Assembly: GCA_040386295.1 (NCBI GenBank)
Contig: JAZKFR010000188.1
Coordinates: forward strand, 1-10,166
Length of the DNA stretch: 10,166 bases
Direction of reading: 5' to 3'
From: JAZKFR01 sp040386295
GTDB lineage: Bacteria; Pseudomonadota; Gammaproteobacteria; Burkholderiales; Rhodocyclaceae
Program-made: the position numbers and the translations under genes
Notes under the pieces: model-generated
The model's database searches: none
The model's input: only the letters and a program-made list of their open reading frames with translations
What the model was told of the DNA's origin: nothing
Shown here: piece after piece, positions 6,490-10,166 of the stretch
Layout of the letters: each line of letters opens with the position of its first letter
How positions within the stretch are numbered: position 1 is the first letter of the stretch

Positions 6490-6519
6490 TTCGCTGTTTA
6501 GTTCGCCGCTGTTTAGTTC
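6481..6519 (+). repeat. Three copies of a 12-bp unit carrying the stop codon
   Basis: GCTGTTTAGTTC occurs at 6481-6492, 6493-6504 and, after GCC, at 6508-6519. The first copy contains the stop TAG of the preceding desulfurase gene (6487-6489). Because the spacings are 12 and 15 bases, all three TAG codons are in the same reading frame. Confidence 0.95.
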
Positions 6520-6580
6520 GTTTTCAATTTAAGCCATTGACATTGATCCTCGCCTTAACCCGAACAATCTGGAGCACACC

Positions 6581-7792
6581 ATGCCAAACCTGCCGATTTA
6601 CTTAGACTATTCCGCGACAACGCCCATAGACCCGCGTGTTGCCGAAAAGATGATTCCCTATTTGACCGAGAAATTCGGCAATCCTGCATCACGCTCACAC
6701 CACTTCGGCTGGGAAGCAGAAAGCGCCGTCGACGCAGCGCGCGAAGAAGTGGCCAAGCTGGTCAATGCTGACGCCAAAGAAATCGTCTGGACCTCTGGCG
6801 CGACCGAATCAAACAATCTTGCACTTAAAGGCGCAGCGCACTTCTACTCGGGCAAAGGGCGCCATCTGATCACCCTAAAAACCGAGCACAAAGCCGTACT
6901 CGACACCTTCCGCGAGCTTGAACGGCAAGGCTTTGAAGCAACTTACTTAGACGTTCAAGAAGACGGCCTGGTCGACTTAGCCGCGTTCAAAGCCGCCTTG
7001 CGTCCTGACACCATTTTGGCTTCAGTCATGTTGGTCAACAACGAAATCGGGGTGATTCAACCGATTGCCGAAATCGGCGAACTATGTCGCGAGCGCGGCA
7101 TCATTTTTCACGTTGATGCCGCCCAAGCAACGGGCAAACTACCGATTGATCTAGCTCAGCTCAAAGTCGATCTCATGAGTTTTTCGGCGCACAAAACCTA
7201 CGGCCCCAAAGGCATTGGCGCGCTCTATATCCGGCGCAAACCGCGCGTTCGTCTCGAAGCGCAAATGCACGGAGGCGGGCATGAACGCGGCTTTCGTTCG
7301 GGCACTTTGGCAACCCACCAAATCGTCGGCATGGGCGAAGCCTTCCGTCTCGCCCGCTTAGAAATGGACAGCGAAAACGCGCGCATCCGGGTCTTACGCG
7401 ATCGCTTGCACAAAGGCTTATCAGACATCGAAGCGCTGTATCTAAATGGACACCCAACACAGCGTGTACCGCACAATTTAAACCTCAGTTTTGCCTACGT
7501 TGAAGGCGAATCGATGTTGATGGCGATTAAAGACCTAGCCGTCTCCTCCGGCTCCGCCTGCACCTCGGCATCGCTTGAACCCTCTTATGTGCTGCGCGCG
7601 CTAGGGCGCGAAGACGAACTGGCGCACAGCTCAATCCGCTTCACCCTAGGCCGCTTTACGACCGAGGCAGAAATCGACTACGCCATCGCGCTGCTGCACC
7701 AAAAAATCGGCAAGCTGCGCGAGTTATCTCCCCTCTGGGAAATGGTGCAAGAAGGCGTCGATCTGAGCACCGTGCAATGGGCTGCGCACTGA
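6581..7792 (+). CDS. iscS: Cysteine desulfurase IscS
   Basis: IscS is the main cysteine desulfurase; it passes persulfide sulfur to IscU and to tRNA-thiolation and other acceptors. The 403-residue product is almost the length of E. coli IscS (404). It shows YLDYSATTPIDPRV at 7-20, TSGATESNN at about 70-78, NNEIG, HVDAAQATGK and SAHKTYGPKG with Lys205 as the PLP residue. RSGTLATHQIVGMG follows, and then SSGSACTSASLEPSYVLRALG with the persulfide-forming Cys327. The C-terminus VDLSTVQWAAH is the IscS-specific tail contacting IscU. GGAG at 6571-6574 is six bases before the ATG. It lies 91 bases after the second desulfurase; a TTGACA at 6537 in that gap has no matching -10. Confidence 0.98.
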   Translation: MPNLPIYLDYSATTPIDPRVAEKMIPYLTEKFGNPASRSHHFGWEAESAVDAAREEVAKLVNADAKEIVWTSGATESNNLALKGAAHFYSGKGRHLITLKTEHKAVLDTFRELERQGFEATYLDVQEDGLVDLAAFKAALRPDTILASVMLVNNEIGVIQPIAEIGELCRERGIIFHVDAAQATGKLPIDLAQLKVDLMSFSAHKTYGPKGIGALYIRRKPRVRLEAQMHGGGHERGFRSGTLATHQIVGMGEAFRLARLEMDSENARIRVLRDRLHKGLSDIEALYLNGHPTQRVPHNLNLSFAYVEGESMLMAIKDLAVSSGSACTSASLEPSYVLRALGREDELAHSSIRFTLGRFTTEAEIDYAIALLHQKIGKLRELSPLWEMVQEGVDLSTVQWAAH

Positions 7793-7820
7793 GGGCTGCG
7801 CACTAAAAGCAGCTCACTAA
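7779..7820 (+). repeat. Direct repeats carrying the iscS stop codon
   Basis: GGGCTGCGCACT occurs at 7779-7790 and 7793-7804, followed by TGA and TAA respectively (each sharing the final T). A degenerate third copy, GCAGCTCACTAA, lies at 7809-7820. The first copy encodes the last IscS residues. Unlike the repeat after the other desulfurase, the 14-base period changes frame. Confidence 0.88.
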
Positions 7821-7867
7821 GCAAGCAAATAAGCACCAAAGTAACAACTACATAAAGGAGTCACACC

Positions 7868-8260
7868 ATGGCCTATAGCGCTCAAGTTTTAGAACACTAC
7901 GAAAATCCCCGTAACGTCGGCTCGTTCGCCAAAGACGAAGAAGGTGTATCCACTGGAATGGTCGGCGCCCCCGCCTGTGGCGACGTGATGAAGTTACAAA
8001 TCAAGGTCAATAAAGAAGGCATCATCGAAGACGCCAAGTTCAAGACCTACGGTTGCGGCTCGGCAATTGCCTCCTCTTCCTTGGTCACTGAATGGGTCAA
8101 AGGCAAAACGGTAGAGCAAGCTTTAGCGATCAAAAATACGCAAATCGCCGAAGAGCTAGCGCTACCCCCCGTCAAAATTCACTGCTCAATCCTGGCTGAA
8201 GACGCCATCAAAGCAGCGGTTGATGCCTACAAAAAGAAACAAACGGCGAGCGCCGCCTAA
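7868..8260 (+). CDS. iscU: Fe-S cluster assembly scaffold IscU
   Basis: IscU is the platform on which [2Fe-2S] and [4Fe-4S] clusters are built from iron and the sulfur delivered by IscS. The 130-residue product (family about 128) begins MAYSAQVLEHYENPRNVGSF. It has all cluster ligands: Cys37 with Asp39 in GAPACGD, Cys63 in YGCGSAIASSS, and His105-Cys106. LPPVK at 99-103 is the motif grasped by the chaperone HscA, which is encoded downstream. AAAGGAG at 7854-7860 gives a strong ribosome binding site seven bases before the ATG. A Lys/Ala-rich C-terminus (KKKQTASAA) is unremarkable. Confidence 0.98.
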   Translation: MAYSAQVLEHYENPRNVGSFAKDEEGVSTGMVGAPACGDVMKLQIKVNKEGIIEDAKFKTYGCGSAIASSSLVTEWVKGKTVEQALAIKNTQIAEELALPPVKIHCSILAEDAIKAAVDAYKKKQTASAA

Positions 8261-8308
8261 GCACAATTTGCCCAAGCGCTGGCGCTAGCTGATTAAAGGA
8301 GAAGCCAA

Positions 8309-8632
8309 ATGGCAGTCATGCTTTCTGAACAGGCGGCGAAACACGTCGCCAATTATCTGAGTAAACGCGGCAAGGGAATCGGCCTACGCCTCGGCGTGCG
8401 CACCAGCGGCTGCTCAGGAATGGCGTACAAACTCGAGTTTGCCGACGCACCCGCGCCCGACGATATTGCTTTTGAGTCTTACGGTGTGAAGGTGCTGATC
8501 GACCCCAAGAGCTTGCCCTATCTCGATGGCACAGTCCTTGATTACACCCGAGAAGGACTCAACGAAGGGTTCAAATTCAACAATCCGAACGTCAGAGACG
8601 CCTGCGGCTGCGGCGAAAGCTTTAACATTTAA
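8309..8632 (+). CDS. iscA: Fe-S cluster assembly/carrier protein IscA
   Basis: IscA is an A-type carrier that binds iron or a cluster and passes it to target proteins. The 107-residue product has the usual family length. It shows GLRLGVRTSGCSGMAYKLEF with Cys35 and the C-terminal ACGCGESF with Cys99 and Cys101, the three conserved ligands. AGGAG at 8297-8301 is seven bases before the ATG. It follows iscU after 48 bases, as in most isc operons. Confidence 0.98.
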   Translation: MAVMLSEQAAKHVANYLSKRGKGIGLRLGVRTSGCSGMAYKLEFADAPAPDDIAFESYGVKVLIDPKSLPYLDGTVLDYTREGLNEGFKFNNPNVRDACGCGESFNI

Positions 8633-8780
8633 GCTGCGAATTTGGCGCGAGTCGAACGACCACGGGCATGCTGCCAAAGCAGCTCAAGCACGTGCTAAGG
8701 CTCGCGTTTTTTTGCTCAGCACGCAGCTGTCTGGCTGCGACGAGCGGCAGCAAAGCGCGAACGGAACTAAAACCACCCAG
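8633..8780 (+). other. iscA-hscB spacer with two hairpins
   Basis: This 148-base spacer contains GCTGC-CAAA-GCAGC (8670-8683), the palindrome AGCACGTGCT (8687-8696), a run of seven T (8707-8713) and CGCAGC-TGTCTG-GCTGCG (8722-8739). The T run does not directly follow a stable stem, so this is not a standard terminator. The hairpins might process or attenuate the transcript between the scaffold genes and the chaperone genes. Confidence 0.45.
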
Positions 8781-9335
8781 ATGGATTTCAATACAGATCA
8801 CTTCACACTACTCGGCCTTGCACAAAGCTTTCAGCTTGATCGGCAAAGCCTGGATCAACACTATCGTGAGCTGCAGTCGGCAATGCACCCAGACAAATTC
8901 GTCAACGCCTCGGACACAGAGCGACGGCTATCGATGCAGTGGGCAACGCAAATCAACGCCGCGTACCAAACCCTAAAAAACCCACGGGCACGCGCGCAAT
9001 ACCTACTGCAACTACGCGGCATTAAAGTTGACGCAGAAAACAATAACGCCATGTCGAACGAATTTTTGCTCGAACAAATGGAATGGCGTGAGTCGGTCAG
9101 CACAGCACGCAGCCTTGGCGCTGAAGCAAGCCTGCTGGCGCTGCAAGCACAGCTAGCAGAACAAAGCAAAGACTACTATGAAGCATTAACGCAGCTGCTC
9201 GACCAGAGCCGAGAATGGCAAGCCGCCGCCGACCTAGTGTGTCGCTTAATGTTTATCGAAAAACTAGCGACTGAGATTGAACAAGCGCTCGACGAAGTCA
9301 ACAACGACCCGCTAGCTCATTCTGCTTCACATTAA
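8781..9335 (+). CDS. hscB: Fe-S assembly J-domain co-chaperone HscB
   Basis: HscB delivers IscU to HscA and stimulates its ATPase, aiding cluster release. The 184-residue product is close to the family length (171 in E. coli). The N-terminal J domain begins MDFNTDHFTLLGL and contains the HPD motif at residues 36-38 (MHPDKF). It continues through NAAYQTLKNPRARAQYLLQLRG. The C-terminal helical domain, from about 95, contains FLLEQMEWRE and supplies the IscU-binding face. The ATG at 8781 fits the family N-terminus, but no Shine-Dalgarno sequence is visible. The reading frame stays open upstream into iscA, with no ATG between. Confidence 0.95.
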   Translation: MDFNTDHFTLLGLAQSFQLDRQSLDQHYRELQSAMHPDKFVNASDTERRLSMQWATQINAAYQTLKNPRARAQYLLQLRGIKVDAENNNAMSNEFLLEQMEWRESVSTARSLGAEASLLALQAQLAEQSKDYYEALTQLLDQSREWQAAADLVCRLMFIEKLATEIEQALDEVNNDPLAHSASH

Positions 9336-9390
9336 AAGCGCGCTTAAAACGAGCCTCAAACCTTGCGCTAATCAGAGCAAAAACAGCGAA

Positions 9391-9411
9391 ACAACACACG
9401 GCACAACACAC
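9391..9411 (+). repeat. Short direct repeat in the hscB-hscA spacer
   Basis: ACAACACAC occurs at 9391-9399 and 9403-9411, a 12-base period. Another near repeat, GCCTCAAACC (9353-9362) and GGCTCAAACC (9416-9425), flanks it. No hairpin or promoter was seen in this 105-base gap. Confidence 0.7.
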
Positions 9412-9440
9412 AGCAGGCTCAAACCAGGAACCCAATTTTC

Positions 9441-10166
9441 ATGGCACTTTTGCAAATCTCAGAGCCAGGCGAATCAACTGCGCCGCACCTACACCGACTC
9501 GCCGTCGGCATTGATCTGGGCACCACAAACTCGCTGGTAGCAAGCGTCCAGAGCGGTCTTGCCGTTGTCCTTAACGACGAACTAGGCCGTCCTTTACTCC
9601 CCTCGGTTGTGCATTACAGCGCAGACAATGCACCACAAGTTGGCTACGAAGCGCAGGCAAAACAAGCGCTTGACCCACGCAATACCATCGTCTCGGTCAA
9701 GCGCTTTATGGGGCGCGCAATCGAAGAAATTGCCTACAGAGAATCCATGCCCTATGAATTTGTTAGCGCCGCCGAGACAGAAGACAGCGCGCCGCAACAA
9801 GGCAAAAACAAGATGTTGCGCATTAAAACGCCAGCCGGAAACAAAAGCCCAGTTGAAGTCTCCGCCGACATTCTGCGCACCCTGCGCCAACGCGCCGAAG
9901 CCAGCTTGGGCGGCGCATTGGTCGGCGCTGTCATCACCGTACCGGCCTACTTTGACGACGCACAGCGGCAAGCGACCAAAGACGCAGCAAAACTAGCCGG
10001 TCTATCAGTGCTACGGCTACTCAACGAACCCACCGCCGCCGCGATTGCCTATGGATTAGACAACGCCGCTGAAGGCATCTACGCGGTGTACGACTTAGGT
10101 GGCGGCACCTTCGACATTTCGCTACTCAGACTAGCCAAAGGTATTTTTGAGGTACTCGCAACGGGC
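9441..10166 (+). CDS. hscA: Fe-S assembly Hsp70 chaperone HscA (5' part; runs off the right edge)
   Basis: HscA is the specialised Hsp70 that, with HscB, binds IscU at LPPVK and drives cluster transfer with ATP. The first 242 codons are present, about 40 percent of the usual 620 residues, all within the ATPase domain. It begins MALLQISEPGESTAPHLHRL, the N-terminus typical of HscA and unlike DnaK. The phosphate-1 motif GIDLGTTNS is at 23-31, VITVPAYFDDAQRQATKDAA follows, then LLNEPTAAAIAYGL and the phosphate-2 motif DLGGGTF at 218-224. AGGAA at 9426-9430 is ten bases before the ATG, a rather long spacing. The substrate-binding domain lies outside the window. Confidence 0.97.
   Translation, partial: MALLQISEPGESTAPHLHRLAVGIDLGTTNSLVASVQSGLAVVLNDELGRPLLPSVVHYSADNAPQVGYEAQAKQALDPRNTIVSVKRFMGRAIEEIAYRESMPYEFVSAAETEDSAPQQGKNKMLRIKTPAGNKSPVEVSADILRTLRQRAEASLGGALVGAVITVPAYFDDAQRQATKDAAKLAGLSVLRLLNEPTAAAIAYGLDNAAEGIYAVYDLGGGTFDISLLRLAKGIFEVLATG

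Noticed and set aside
6537..6542. TTGACA in the gap before iscS, as an internal promoter
   Set aside because: No acceptable -10 hexamer lies 15-19 bases downstream.
8687..8713. Palindrome followed by a T run as an intrinsic terminator within the isc operon
   Set aside because: The palindrome has no room for a loop, and ten bases separate it from the T run.
9594..9971. Minus-strand open frame within hscA
   Set aside because: It is the antisense shadow of a clearly coding hscA with conserved motifs throughout.

Overview
The window reads as ordinary chromosomal DNA of a betaproteobacterium. The basis is protein-level resemblance: a PhaP-type phasin, an EpsC-type serine acetyltransferase with a long C-terminal tail, an RluE pseudouridine synthase, and an isc operon in the order iscR-(extra desulfurase)-iscS-iscU-iscA-hscB-hscA. 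The genus cannot be fixed by reading. No tRNA, rRNA, CRISPR array, insertion sequence, phage gene or attachment site was seen. No new biological system is evident. The interest lies in the layout and control of the iron-sulfur locus and in an unusual density of short direct repeats between genes.

Layout: positions 1-1859 hold two minus-strand genes. These are the 5' part of a putative M48 zinc-metallopeptidase lipoprotein gene, running off the left edge, and the chorismate synthase gene aroC, whose 3' end overlaps the peptidase start by 14 bases. After a roughly 320-base gap the plus strand carries rluE, then phaP behind a perfect-consensus sigma-70 promoter with a leader of about 200 nt. PhaP is closed by a strong intrinsic terminator. 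A repeat-rich gap leads to cysE. From 4743 to the right edge runs iscR, a second NifS/IscS-like cysteine desulfurase, iscS, iscU, iscA, hscB and the first 242 codons of hscA. The usual fdx and iscX would lie beyond the window.

How the genes work together: CysE makes O-acetylserine, the precursor of cysteine. IscS, and probably its neighbouring paralogue, strip sulfur from cysteine. IscU is the cluster scaffold, IscA a carrier, and HscB/HscA the co-chaperone and Hsp70 that release the cluster from IscU by way of its LPPVK motif. IscR senses [2Fe-2S] supply. A promoter (TTGACT-N17-TATAGT) overlapping the cysE stop codon, and a near-consensus type 1 IscR site overlapping its -10, indicate autoregulation of the operon as in Escherichia coli.

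Many of the non-coding gaps carry 9-15 bp direct repeats. At three genes (cysE, the extra desulfurase, iscS) the repeated unit contains the stop codon itself.
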